Source: Clostridium sp. AT4
GTDB lineage: Bacteria; Bacillota; Clostridia; Lachnospirales; Lachnospiraceae
NCBI RefSeq assembly: GCF_001517625.2
Contig: NZ_LN999827.1
Coordinates: 329,348 to 393,347, forward strand
Reading direction: 5' to 3'
Length of the DNA: 64,000 nucleotides
A model generated the notes under the pieces. That model was not told the origin of the DNA, searched no databases, and saw only the letters and a list, made by a program, of their open reading frames with translations. How positions within the stretch are numbered: the first letter of the stretch is position 1; each line of letters opens with the position of its first letter. A program made the translations under genes and the position numbers. This document shows, one piece after another, positions 34,331-44,537 of the stretch.

Positions 34331-34738
34331 AATGCAGATACTCATCAAGAACCGTTTGTGTACGCAGGCACATCTGCAGGTTTGGTTTTTCATAACGCAA
34401 TCGGCGAATCGCTTCCTTCTTATCAATTAAATTATCAAAGTAAAGTTCAACAGTATTAAATACTTTATCATTTGCAGCACCGCCAATCACTATATCGTAA
34501 TCGGTTGCATCATTCCCCTTCTGCATTTCAGAATTTTAAGTCTCTGATAAGCTGATTCGTCAAAACTGTAGTGAGAAACAATTCCTCTTTTCCCGCGCCG
34601 CTTAAATCTTTCATACCACTTTATTGCCTGTTCATAAAGTGGTGTTGTATAAAAACCACGCCCAAAATCAAGATTCTCTCTGGAATGTACTAAATCCGGA
34701 GTTTGAACTTCCAAATATGAACCATGATATAAAATCAT
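34308..34738 (-). pseudogene. DUF3990 protein with internal deletion/frameshift
   Basis: The first frame (34490-34738) reads MILYHGSYLEVQTPDLVHSR, LDFGRGFYTTPLYEQAIKWY and FDESAYQRLKIL, the N-terminal half of DUF3990, a family I recall as belonging to the ADP-ribosyltransferase clan. It then loses homology. The next frame (34308-34526) resumes with DATDYDIVIGGAANDKVFNT and AIRRLRYEKPNL, the C-terminal half. About 25 residues usually found between the halves are missing, so an out-of-frame deletion inactivated it. Its ATG overlaps the upstream DUF3791 gene by 4 nt. Confidence 0.7.
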
Positions 34739-34962
34739 AATTGGATACCCATTTCTTCTATAAGATTAATAATATCGTCCACAATATATTCTTTGCTCTG
34801 GGTATGAAGCATCTCATACTCCGGTATAACATAACTGTTTAAAATATCGCTCTTTTCTGTCAAAGCTCGATACCATTTTTTCAGACTCATTGCAATATTT
34901 TCAATGCAGAAAACAGCAAATTCCAGTTCATCGGTATTTTTTATTTTTATATCATCCAACAT
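34735..34962 (-). CDS. DUF3791 family protein
   Basis: 75 aa: ELEFAVFCIENIAMSLKKWY, LTEKSDILNSYVIPEYEMLH, TQSKEYIVDDIINLIEEMG. These are the recognisable DUF3791 segments. Start at the ATG at 34962 after GGAGGGGAG. It overlaps the DUF3990 gene by 4 nt; adjacent DUF3791 and DUF3990 genes recur in Lachnospiraceae and behave like a two-gene module, perhaps toxin-antitoxin. Confidence 0.8.
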   Translation of the reverse strand: MLDDIKIKNTDELEFAVFCIENIAMSLKKWYRALTEKSDILNSYVIPEYEMLHTQSKEYIVDDIINLIEEMGIQL

Positions 34963-35148
34963 CGTCAGCTCCCCTCCGTCATTCATATTTTTGATCTCAG
35001 CATCTTGAGGTTAAAGTAAATACTTCTGTATACTTTTAATTTCCATGGAACAAGTATATGACAACCTTCTGCTTTTGGCTATCTCCCCAATGCATAAAAT
35101 ACCACAGCTTGTAATATGATGGTAAAAACGTTCTCAGGGTGAAATACC

Positions 35149-35424
35149 ATGAAGGAATATATTGAAGAACGGGCCATTGCTATTGCGAATTACATTATCG
35201 ACCACAACGCTACCGTGCGCCAGACAGCCAGACGGTTTGGAATTTCCAAGTCTACGGTACATAAGGATGTCACCGATCGTTTGGAACACATCAACCCATC
35301 CCTCGCCGCCCAGGCCAGAGTAGTGCTGGACATCAACAAATCCGAACGGCATATCCGGGGCGGACTGGCTACAAAGGAAAAATACCAGCATCGGCTGGCA
35401 ATCTGCAGTAAAGAGAACAGCTAA
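35149..35424 (+). CDS. spoIIID: Sporulation regulator SpoIIID
   Basis: 91 aa mother-cell transcription factor acting between sigma-E and sigma-K stages. MKEYIEERAIAIANYIIDHN, the helix-turn-helix TVRQTARRFGISKSTVHKDV and RHIRGGLATKEKYQ are diagnostic. AGGGTGAAATACC precedes the ATG. A CATAAAAT at 35093-35100 fits a sigma-E -10 element; I could not find a convincing -35. It is intact although its downstream flank is decayed. Confidence 0.95.
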   Translation: MKEYIEERAIAIANYIIDHNATVRQTARRFGISKSTVHKDVTDRLEHINPSLAAQARVVLDINKSERHIRGGLATKEKYQHRLAICSKENS

Positions 35425-35444
35425 ACAAATACTTATGTGTACTA

Positions 35445-35890
35445 CATAATCGAGTAGGAGGCGGTGATTAACCGCCGTCCTCTCACAGCACCGTACGTAC
35501 CGTTCGGTATACGGCGCTTTCAATAGTTGACGTGCACAGACTGGTAGGCTGTGGCTAAATCATAATAGCCACTGTTTATCAGTCTTTCTTTATTCAGCGC
35601 CCAAATCACAGCTTTGTTATTACTGATATACCAATACTTTCTGCGACTGTTTGCTATTGTTGCCGCATAGTGTTCTGGAATTCCCAGCTTGACTAGATTC
35701 TTATATTTTGTTCTAGGTTTCTTCCACTGTTTCCATATACACATACGTATTCTGTGATAGAGCCATCCCCTCGCATACACTTTGATTTTTCCAAGGCTCG
35801 GCTTGATTGACTGACATGACCTACGGGAAGATAACTCTTTCAGTCTCGACTTAAACTTCTTCCATGACTTCGGATGTACTCGGACATAAA
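35445..35890 (-). mobile_element. Remnant of a group II intron (3' part)
   Basis: On the minus strand, the end of a maturase frame is followed by a domain V-like hairpin (CGCCGTATACC-GAAC-GGTACGTACGGTG, 35485-35516 region) and a domain VI-like hairpin GGACGGCGGTTAATCACCGCC, ending CTCCTACTCGAT near 35450. The whole 5' half, including domains I-IV and most of the reverse transcriptase, is missing. Its truncated side abuts a beheaded GntR gene. Confidence 0.75.
35520..35890 (-). pseudogene. Group II intron maturase, C-terminal fragment
   Basis: About 123 codons survive: VRVHPKSWKKFKSRLKELSS (thumb/X domain), YARGWLYHRIRMCIWKQWKK, PRTKYKNLVKLGIPEHYAAT and ISNNKAVIWALNKERLINSG, a typical end of LtrA-like proteins. 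The reverse transcriptase catalytic part is absent. Codons to the right of about 35890 belong to the antisense of the adjacent regulator, marking the deletion junction. Confidence 0.8.
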
Positions 35891-35896
35891 TGCCCT

Positions 35897-36442
35897 GTTT
35901 TGGTTTCTGAAAAACTTCTTGTGAAAGCCCACGGAAAAGGTACATTTGTTGCTGCTGCAAAATCAAAAATCAGCAATTCAACATTTTTAAGTTTTACGGA
36001 AAACGTTACATCTATGGGAAAAACGCTTGTAACAAAAACAATTCGCGTTACTCATACTACCCCCACAGAACACCAAATGCATTTTTTTGAAATGGCTACG
36101 CAGGAGCCGCTTATTATGATCGAACGTCTTCGAATTGTAGATCATGTGCCAATTTGTGTAGAAACATCCTGGTTTTCTCAAAAATTTGATTCTCTGGAAC
36201 ATAAAGATTTAAATGGATCTCTGTATTCCATTTTGCAAAACGATTACAATATTATTCCCTATAATGGAAGTAAAACTATCGAACTATGTTATGCATCTCA
36301 GGAAGAATCCGAACTTCTCGATGTACCAAGAGGTTCTGCATTAATGCTTGTAGAAGACCTTGTGTATGACAGCAGCGGAACCCCTTTGCACATCTCGAAA
36401 CAGGTTGTTCGCGGGGACAAATTCAAATATGCCCTCAAATAA
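35897..36442 (+). pseudogene. GntR-family regulator (UTRA) lacking its DNA-binding domain
   Basis: Homology begins at VLVSEKLLVKAHGKGTFVAA, the last part of the GntR winged helix, and continues through a full UTRA effector domain (TEHQMHFFEMATQEPLIMIE, RLRIVDHVPICVETSWFSQK, DVPRGSALMLVEDLVYDSSG, QVVRGDKFKYAL). The first about 55 residues are replaced by group II intron sequence, so no functional repressor can be made. What it regulated is unknown; the oxidoreductase downstream is on the other strand. Confidence 0.8.
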
Positions 36443-36488
36443 TTGTCAAAAAACACAGAACGACTGACGCAGTAAAAAGATACTATGC

Positions 36489-37475
36489 TTAACCTCTATA
36501 TCCATTTTCTCCGTACCGCTCTCTCCATATCTGCCGGATCTCATCCATCAGCCGGATCAGCGCTATGCTGTCCTGAGGGCTGTGTATCCGGCTGAAGCTC
36601 TTTCCCTCTGCCACGCAGCGGGATACTTCGCGGATTTCATACTCAAAGCCGTTGATCTCTACAGGAAGCTCCACATCCCAGGCCTCTTTATCCAGAGGCT
36701 GCACGGTCATTTTCACCGCATGCTGAAAATCGGGAAGGAAAATGCTTCCTTTTGTACCTGTGATCACTGCGTTTCTCTCAATCAGACGGTCTGTAGCCTG
36801 AACCGAATCAGCCCGTACGCCTCCCGGATACCAGAGAGTCAGGCTGCTGTAGTCATCGGTCCCCAGCTCATTCAGCTTCATTTCCGTTTCAATGCGTTCC
36901 GGAACCATATTTAAAACCATCTGTATAAAGCCCAGATTGTAGATACCTATATCCATCAGGGCTCCGCCTCCCAGCTCCGGCGTAAGCTTCCGTGTTCTGC
37001 GGATTCCCGAGGCTTCAAAGCCGTACCGGCATTCCGCCTTCTGAAGCTCTCCAATCACACCCTCAGCCAGAAGCTCTCTCATTTTATCATAGAGCGGCAG
37101 GAATCGAATCCAGAATGCTTCCATAAGAAATAATCCTTTTTCCTCTGCCAGCCGGTACAGCTCTTCCGACTCTTCTCTTTTCGTTGTCAGAGGCTTCTCG
37201 CACAAAACGTGCTTTCCCGCCTCCAGACATTTCTTACAATCCTCAAAATGCAGACGGTTGGGCGTAGCCACATAAACTGCTTCTACCTGCCGGTCTGCCA
37301 GAAGCTCCTCATAGGAGGCATAATAGGTACTGATTCCATATTTTTCTGCAAATTCCTTTCCCCGCTCCAGACTCCGGGAGCCTACGGCCACAATCTGCTC
37401 CTCCTTTTCCATTTTCCCTACGGTTTGCGCAAACTTTCCTGCAATATTTCCTGTTGCCAAAATTCCCCACTTCAT
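36489..37475 (-). CDS. Gfo/Idh/MocA-family oxidoreductase
   Basis: 328 aa NAD(P)-dependent sugar dehydrogenase family. Rossmann start MKWGILATGNIAGKFAQTVG, then VYVATPNRLHFEDCKKCLEA, the catalytic Lys in GKHVLCEKPLTTKREESEEL, and GGGALMDIGIYNLGFIQMVL. Start at 37475 after AGGAGGTCAGCCT; the upstream 32 codons are not homologous. Substrate cannot be named. Transcribed alone. Confidence 0.92.
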   Translation of the reverse strand: MKWGILATGNIAGKFAQTVGKMEKEEQIVAVGSRSLERGKEFAEKYGISTYYASYEELLADRQVEAVYVATPNRLHFEDCKKCLEAGKHVLCEKPLTTKREESEELYRLAEEKGLFLMEAFWIRFLPLYDKMRELLAEGVIGELQKAECRYGFEASGIRRTRKLTPELGGGALMDIGIYNLGFIQMVLNMVPERIETEMKLNELGTDDYSSLTLWYPGGVRADSVQATDRLIERNAVITGTKGSIFLPDFQHAVKMTVQPLDKEAWDVELPVEINGFEYEIREVSRCVAEGKSFSRIHSPQDSIALIRLMDEIRQIWRERYGENGYRG

Positions 37476-37627
37476 AGGCTGACCTCCTGTTTTTTCAGAA
37501 TTATCATTTTCTTTCCCTATTATAATAATCACATGACAGCCTGTCAATTTTGCTCTTGTATCCCTCTTCAAAAACAGTTATAATTTTCTGTACTGTCCAT
37601 TTTCGAGTTATAAGGAGGTTTTTACAA

Positions 37628-38674
37628 ATGACATTTTATCAGGAACTGCAATTAAATTCCGCTGGTTCCAAAGCCCTGATCCGGATCACCCGGGACAAAA
37701 AGGAACGTATGCGCCACATTCTTATCTACAACTTCAAGGTCTATCTGGTTGTCGCCTTCTGCTTTGCCGCCGTCACGCTGTTCAGTATGATATTTGGAAA
37801 TGAAAACAGTATCGCCGGAGTAGTTGTGCTGCTGGCTCTTTTAGTGCTGCGCCAGGCCGATTTTGGAATCCATACCTCTCACGGGCTTTTATGTATTGTC
37901 GGCATCTTTGGCATTCTCATGACCGGCCCCAGACTGTCCAATATGGTATCTCCCTTTGCCGCCTTTTTTATCAATCTGATCTGCATCCTGCTTTTGATGC
38001 TTTTAGGCTGCCACAATGTAATCATGTCCAACCATTCTACCTTTGTGCTGTCCTATCTGATTCTTCAGGGCTATGATGTAAGCGGCTATTCCTGGATGAT
38101 GCGTACGGCCGGGCTTTTTGTGGGTATGCTTTTATGTATGGCAGTATTTTATAAAAATCAGAAACACCGGCTTCACAAAAGAGAATTTAAGGATCTGTTC
38201 CACGAATTTGATCCCCGCTCCCTGAGAAATCGGTGGTATATCAAGCTGACCTTATGTGTATCTACGGTACTTTTAATTGCATCTCTTCTCGGTATCCCAC
38301 GGGCCATGTGGGCCGGAATTGCCTGTATGTCCGTGTGCCTTCCCTTCCAGAAGGATCTTGTAAAACGGGCTCACATACGCTGGATCTACAACATCCTGGG
38401 ATGCATGATCTTTCTTGTAATCTATGCCGTTCTGCCCAAAGAACTCCATCCCATGATCGGACTTTTAGGCGGCATCGGAGTGGGATACTCTGCCGGATAC
38501 CCCTGGCAGACGGTATTTAATACCTTCGGCGCCCTCTCCATTGCCTCCGGACTTTTCGGTGCAGCCGGCGCTGTGATCCTGCGCATTGCAACCAATGCAG
38601 GCGCTGCCTTCTATACAGCTCTGATGGGCAGTCTCATTGACAGGGCTTCCGACCGGCTTTTCTGCAGGGAATAG
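37628..38674 (+). CDS. FUSC-type integral membrane protein
   Basis: 348 aa with ten or more hydrophobic helices in two blocks of about five (VYLVVAFCFAAVTLFSMIFG, IAGVVVLLALLVLRQADFGI, then LTLCVSTVLLIASLLGIPRA, MWAGIACMSVCLPF, LGCMIFLVIYAVLP) separated by a basic cytosolic loop. The repeat and RAMWAGIACMSV fit the fusaric-acid-resistance/aromatic-acid exporter fold. TTATAAGGAGG lies ahead of the ATG at 37628. Confidence 0.75.
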   Translation: MTFYQELQLNSAGSKALIRITRDKKERMRHILIYNFKVYLVVAFCFAAVTLFSMIFGNENSIAGVVVLLALLVLRQADFGIHTSHGLLCIVGIFGILMTGPRLSNMVSPFAAFFINLICILLLMLLGCHNVIMSNHSTFVLSYLILQGYDVSGYSWMMRTAGLFVGMLLCMAVFYKNQKHRLHKREFKDLFHEFDPRSLRNRWYIKLTLCVSTVLLIASLLGIPRAMWAGIACMSVCLPFQKDLVKRAHIRWIYNILGCMIFLVIYAVLPKELHPMIGLLGGIGVGYSAGYPWQTVFNTFGALSIASGLFGAAGAVILRIATNAGAAFYTALMGSLIDRASDRLFCRE

Positions 38675-38687
38675 AATATGGAAAATC

Positions 38688-38743
38688 AAAAAACAGCCCA
38701 AGGGCCGCCGCCATTTTCAGGCAGCACACCCTGAGCTGTTTTT
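38688..38743. terminator. Bidirectional terminator
   Basis: AAAAACAGC (38689-38697) and GCTGTTTTT (38735-38743) form the outer stem, with A-run before and T-run after, between the convergent FUSC and GH4 genes. Confidence 0.75.
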
Positions 38744-38755
38744 CATTTTAAAATA

Positions 38756-40114
<1,359 letters not shown>

Positions 40115-41698
40115 TTACTGATCCAGGCCCAGTTCCCTATCCACTGCCTGTCTCACCTGGTTAATGTGGAGACCGTAAATTACCTGTACGTTTTCTCCCT
40201 TTTTCATCACTCCGGCAGCTCCTGTCTTCTGCTTTAAAACATCATCCTGTACCAGAGTATTATCCTTTACAATCAGACGCAGACGGGTAAAGCAGTTGTC
40301 TACCTTTACGATATTGCCTGCTCCGCCCAGCGCTTCCACGATCAGAGCTGCGTTGATTTCTTCGCCCTTTGCGTTCTTTTTGCCTTCCTGCTTCTCCTTG
40401 TACTCAGCCTTGGTATGAAGCTTCATTTCCATGCCCTCAGACTCACGTCCCAGAGTTTTTAAGTTGAACTTGGCGATCATAAAACGGAACAGCAGGTAGT
40501 AAACTACAAATTCGCCTACACCGATCAGCAGGTACGTCGGCCATGCTGTCTTTTCAATCCCCAACGGCAGGTTGTAAAGGATAAAGTCAATAAAACCATT
40601 CGGTCCGATGGCACGGCAGTTCAGCAGGTTAAATACAACCATACCCAAACCGCTTAATACAGCGTGCGCTACAAACAGGATAGGCGCTGTAAACAGGAAA
40701 GAGAACTCGATGGGCTCTGTTACGCCTGCGATAAAGGAGGTAAATGCCGCCGGGATCAGGATTGCCTTGATCTTTGTACGGTTCTCCGGTCTTGCAGTAT
40801 GGTACATAGCCAGACATGCGCCCACCAGACCGAACATCTTGGAAAGTCCTCTTGCATCCCATACAACAGAAGCGGATAACATCGTTACGTTCGGATCTGC
40901 CATTTCTGCATAGTAAATGTTGCGGCAGCCCTCAAATACCTGTCCTGCCACCTCAGCAGTACCGCCAAGATTGGTGTACAGGAACGGAGTGTATACCAGA
41001 TGGTGAAGTCCTGTGGGGATCAACAGACGCTCTAATGCTCCATAAAGGAAGATTCCGAAGTTTCCGGCCTGATTGATGAAATATCCCAGCTGGTCAATAC
41101 CGGACTGAACCACCGGCCATACATAAGTCAGCACTACTGCCAACAGGATAACCACAGGAATCAGAACGATAAATACGAAACGTGTTCCGCCGTAAATCTG
41201 GAACGCATTGTTAAATTCTGTATCAATAAAACGGTTGTGTACATACGCGGTCACGCAGCCCAGGATCATTCCCAGGAATACGCCCATATCCAGAATCTGG
41301 ATTCCCAGAACCATCGCCTGTCCGGTTCCTCTTAAGGCTGCCGGATCAGCTAAAATACCGCGAAGATCCATAAATTTGTTCATGGCATTGATAAATACCA
41401 GAAATGCCAGCATGGCAGTAAATCCGGCTTCCGCCTTTTTCTTCTTTGCCAGTCCAACTGCGATTCCTGCACAGAAGATCAGTCCCAGGTTATTTAAAAT
41501 AGCCACCAGAGCGCCGGATAAGATGGTTCCGAAGCCCTTTGTTACCGGATTATCCAGGAATGGAAGGATCTCGATCAGTCTTGCGTTTGTAAATACATTT
41601 CCCACTGCAATGAGAAGACCGGCGATCGGAAGGATCAGCACCGGCATGAACATAGCTTTGGAAAATGCCTGCATTGTGCTCATAACTTTTTCTTTCAT
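40115..41698 (-). CDS. malB: PTS alpha-glucoside/maltose transporter, EIICB
   Basis: 527 aa. The EIIC membrane domain (residues about 1-400) includes PTGLHHLVYTPFLYTN and GVTEPIEFSFLFTAPILFVA; the EIIB domain at the C-terminus has the phosphocysteine in VDNCFTRLRL. This is the GlvC/MalB/AglA type that imports and phosphorylates alpha-glucosides. EIIA is not present and must come from another gene. A TATAAT at 41749-41754 (minus strand) is the probable -10. Confidence 0.93.
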   Translation of the reverse strand: MKEKVMSTMQAFSKAMFMPVLILPIAGLLIAVGNVFTNARLIEILPFLDNPVTKGFGTILSGALVAILNNLGLIFCAGIAVGLAKKKKAEAGFTAMLAFLVFINAMNKFMDLRGILADPAALRGTGQAMVLGIQILDMGVFLGMILGCVTAYVHNRFIDTEFNNAFQIYGGTRFVFIVLIPVVILLAVVLTYVWPVVQSGIDQLGYFINQAGNFGIFLYGALERLLIPTGLHHLVYTPFLYTNLGGTAEVAGQVFEGCRNIYYAEMADPNVTMLSASVVWDARGLSKMFGLVGACLAMYHTARPENRTKIKAILIPAAFTSFIAGVTEPIEFSFLFTAPILFVAHAVLSGLGMVVFNLLNCRAIGPNGFIDFILYNLPLGIEKTAWPTYLLIGVGEFVVYYLLFRFMIAKFNLKTLGRESEGMEMKLHTKAEYKEKQEGKKNAKGEEINAALIVEALGGAGNIVKVDNCFTRLRLIVKDNTLVQDDVLKQKTGAAGVMKKGENVQVIYGLHINQVRQAVDRELGLDQ

Positions 41699-41791
41699 TT
41701 CATACCTCTCCGTTTTTCTAACTTTAACCCCGCGTGGTCGATGATTGGATTATACGCAGACAACGGGCAAAAGTACATAGATTTCAGACAA

Positions 41792-41829
41792 AAGAAAACG
41801 TGTTACCCGGATGTGTAACACGTTTTCTT
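41792..41829 (-). terminator. Terminator after the RpiR-family gene
   Basis: Minus strand AAGAAAACGTGTTA, 10-nt loop, TAACACGTTTTCTT: a perfect 14-bp stem touching the regulator's stop codon. It separates the regulator transcript from the malB promoter; the palindrome could also serve as an operator. Confidence 0.75.
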
Positions 41830-42583
41830 ATCCCAGAGAAACCTGGTAATATTCATAAACCAAAAGCTCGATCATGGTCATTATCTTAGAAAAAAACAGG
41901 GTCGGCTTCATGTTTCTGTCATCTAAAGGATTGTCATCCGGCACCTCTATAATACAGCCGCAGTGCTCCTTTAAGGGGCTTGCCCCGTCATTGGTAAAGC
42001 CCACGGTAAACACTGTGTTCTCCTCTGCCATTTTCACACGGTTGAGCACATAGGGAGAACGGCCCGATCTGGAAAAAACGATAAAAACGCCGATATCCTC
42101 CAGATTATTCTCAAAGACTCCAATGGAATCAGCCCCATCAGAAAAAATGCACTTGATTCCCAATACCAGCAGCTTTTTTGCCAGATATTCTGCCATCATG
42201 GATGAAAATCCCATGCCATAGATAAAAACCACCTGATCTGTCTGGTAGATCTTTTCTGCAGCCAGACGGAGGCTGCGGTAATTTTCCATGGAAACAGCTC
42301 CCTCTCCTGCAAAATGGCTGATAAAGCCCTCGTTCAGCTCATAGCTCTGGCTTCCTTCTCCCACAGCCCCCAAAAGCTTATAATACATCTCAATAAAACC
42401 GTTATAGCCCAGCTTTCTGGAAAGACGCATCACCGTAGAAGTAGAAGTAAAATTAGCCTTTGCAACTCCCCGGACCCCCAGCTTCAAAGCCTCATCAAGA
42501 TGAAGCAGCAGATATTCCAGCACCGCCTGCTCTGTATCCGTCAAAGACACACCGCAGGTCAGCTTATTCAGATCCAGATTCAT
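41828..42583 (-). CDS. RpiR/MurR-family regulator of the maltose operon
   Basis: 251 aa. N-terminal helix-turn-helix (LGVRGVAKANFTSTSTVMRL, SRKLGYNGFIEMYYKLLGAV) and C-terminal SIS sugar-phosphate domain (VVFIYGMGFSSMMAEYLAKK, VFIVFSRSGRSPYVLNRVKM). RpiR proteins beside GlvA/GlvC-type genes control them in response to phosphorylated sugar. Start at 42583 after AAGGAGAAATTT, overlapping the end of the DctP gene by 20 nt, so the two are one transcript. Confidence 0.92.
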   Translation of the reverse strand: MNLDLNKLTCGVSLTDTEQAVLEYLLLHLDEALKLGVRGVAKANFTSTSTVMRLSRKLGYNGFIEMYYKLLGAVGEGSQSYELNEGFISHFAGEGAVSMENYRSLRLAAEKIYQTDQVVFIYGMGFSSMMAEYLAKKLLVLGIKCIFSDGADSIGVFENNLEDIGVFIVFSRSGRSPYVLNRVKMAEENTVFTVGFTNDGASPLKEHCGCIIEVPDDNPLDDRNMKPTLFFSKIMTMIELLVYEYYQVSLG

Positions 42584-43649
42584 AAATTTCTCCTTCCTGC
42601 TCGGGCAGCTTCTGCAGATATCCAACTGCCACGATCCGGTCGATCAGGTCAATATACCTGCCATCCCGGTAGCTGTACCAGATCTGCTCACAAACCTGAC
42701 GGAATGCTTCATATTCACTGTCTGTCAGCTGAGTGATCACAGCATTTTTCTGTAAAAGCGCTTCTCTCACAGCCGCCTCTTCCTCAGCCCACAGCTTCCT
42801 CTGATATTCGCAGGATTCCTCCGCCGTCTTATCCAGAATCAGCAAATCTCCTTCGGACAGCTTTTTCCGGCTTTCCAGGCTCATCACCAGCACATCTGCA
42901 GACCGTGTGTGATTGTCCTCTGTAAAATAAGGCGCCACCTCATAAAATGCCTGAGCATAATAATTTACAATGGAATTTTCCGCCGCGTCTGCCTCCTTTG
43001 ACTGCAGCGTACGGTACAGTTCGGAATAATCCGCAGTTACCGGCCTTGCCCCCAGTGCTCTTGCCATAGAAAGCGCTGTTTCCGACTGCTGAACCCGTAC
43101 GTCAAGTCCCTCAAGATCTCCAGGACTGTGTATTTCCCCCCTGGAACTGTAAAAGCAGCGGCTTCCTCCGTCATAGTAGGTCAATCCGTACATCCCAAGC
43201 TCTGCCATCTGCGCTCCCCGGAGCAGTTCTTCACCGATCGGGCCATTATGAACCGCCCAGAAATGTTCCGGATCCTCATAAATATACGGCATTCCCAGTA
43301 CATTAAATTCCTCAACAAAATTTCCCAGAGCCGAAACATCTGCCTTTACGATATCTGTTCCTCCGTACTGAAGCTGCTCTAAACAGGCGCGCCCGTCCCC
43401 CATATCCGCATTATTCAATACTTCTATTTTTACCCGTCCCTCCGTCCGCTCCTCTACCTGCTCCGAAAACCATTCCACCGCTTTTGTTGTAATGCTTTCA
43501 TCTGGAAGATTATTCTTTAAAAGAAGCGTTATCGAAGGCTCTTCCATCCGACCGTCAAAGCCATCGGAAGCAGAACCGCAGGATGCCGCTATCAAACAAA
43601 GTACAGCGGCAGCAGTCAGAAAAAACAGCCGTTTTTTTCTATTCACCAT
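42564..43649 (-). CDS. Orphan TRAP-type (DctP) solute-binding lipoprotein
   Basis: 361 aa. Signal peptide with lipobox LIAASCGS, then the DctP fold: AVEWFSEQVEERTEGRVKIE, YGGTDIVKADVSALGNFVEE, GLTYYDGGSRCFYSSR, GLDVRVQQSETALSMARALG with the ligand-binding Arg, and EADAAENSIVNYY. No DctQ or DctM membrane subunits are near. Its stop lies inside the RpiR regulator gene, so it is co-expressed with a PTS regulator. It may serve a distant TRAP permease or act as a sensor. Confidence 0.9.
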   Translation of the reverse strand: MVNRKKRLFFLTAAAVLCLIAASCGSASDGFDGRMEEPSITLLLKNNLPDESITTKAVEWFSEQVEERTEGRVKIEVLNNADMGDGRACLEQLQYGGTDIVKADVSALGNFVEEFNVLGMPYIYEDPEHFWAVHNGPIGEELLRGAQMAELGMYGLTYYDGGSRCFYSSRGEIHSPGDLEGLDVRVQQSETALSMARALGARPVTADYSELYRTLQSKEADAAENSIVNYYAQAFYEVAPYFTEDNHTRSADVLVMSLESRKKLSEGDLLILDKTAEESCEYQRKLWAEEEAAVREALLQKNAVITQLTDSEYEAFRQVCEQIWYSYRDGRYIDLIDRIVAVGYLQKLPEQEGEIYESGSE

Positions 43650-43689
43650 GATTTTTTCCTTTTGTTTATCTTATCGCAGCAGCCATCAT

Positions 43690-44520
43690 TTATTCATCAA
43701 AGCAGCCAAGAACCGTCTCTAAAAGCAGCCCATTGGCAGTATCATTGATCCGCCGCTCCTCCTCTGCCTCCGGCCCCTCTGCGCCTTCCGGGTTTTCACC
43801 GCATATATCTGCTCCGATCAGTGTACGTCCTTTAAGAAAAGTCCTGATAAAATCCGCCGTTTCCGCTATGCCTGCCTGTCCCTGATCCCAGTTGGTGCGG
43901 GCAAAATCGGGCGAAAGGACATCCTTATCAATGGAGAGATACACAGGATCCTCAGAATCCTCCAATCGCCGGATATCTCCGGCGCATCCAGAATCCCCAA
44001 AGCATCTGGCATATTTTAAAGCTCCGGCTCCCCACTTCTCCTTAAGTGCCTCCTCCGGAATCCATACCACCTTTTTCCACAGTTCTTCCGGAAGCTCATT
44101 TTCCGCTTCTTTCACTGCCTCACAGGGTGGGCCTGCCAGAAAAACCCGGTTCAGATAAGGATTCTCCTCCAAAGAGGCCCGAATCCATCCCCCGCAGGAG
44201 AGAATATCTCCAAACATGGGCTGCTGCAGATCTGTGTGATGATCCAGTACCAAAAGATCGAAGGGTTCCTTCACCTGATCCAGCCACAGCTTTGTGACAT
44301 AATGATAATTGCCGGAATCCAGAAAATGGATCCCCTCCGCTCCAAGAGGCTCCATCCTTTCCTTCAGCTCCCTTTCCCCCTCTTCGTCACAGTAGCAGTT
44401 GGTGCCGGGAATTGTTCTGCAGTCCAGCCATATTCTGTTTTCCTGCGGAACCGTTTCATAAAAGCTCTCTGTTTCGTAGATCCCGCTGAAATTCATCAGA
44501 ACCACCTGTTTTTTTCTCAT
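43690..44520 (-). CDS. Arginase/agmatinase-family protein
   Basis: 276 aa. Ureohydrolase metal-binding motifs are recognisable though spread: HFLDSGNYHYV, LLVLDHHTDLQ, VYLSIDKDVLSPDF and LIGADICGENP, giving the His, Asp-x-His-x-Asp-like and Asp-x-Asp ligands. The sequence is distant from true arginase and agmatinase, and the substrate is unknown. It precedes ogt by 17 nt on the same strand. Confidence 0.8.
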   Translation of the reverse strand: MRKKQVVLMNFSGIYETESFYETVPQENRIWLDCRTIPGTNCYCDEEGERELKERMEPLGAEGIHFLDSGNYHYVTKLWLDQVKEPFDLLVLDHHTDLQQPMFGDILSCGGWIRASLEENPYLNRVFLAGPPCEAVKEAENELPEELWKKVVWIPEEALKEKWGAGALKYARCFGDSGCAGDIRRLEDSEDPVYLSIDKDVLSPDFARTNWDQGQAGIAETADFIRTFLKGRTLIGADICGENPEGAEGPEAEEERRINDTANGLLLETVLGCFDE

Positions 44521-44537
44521 TTGTTTCTGGCTCCTTT

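Noticed and set aside
35864-35896. ATG at 35864 as a real start of the UTRA protein
   Set aside because: These codons are antisense intron maturase sequence; GntR homology begins only at about 35897.
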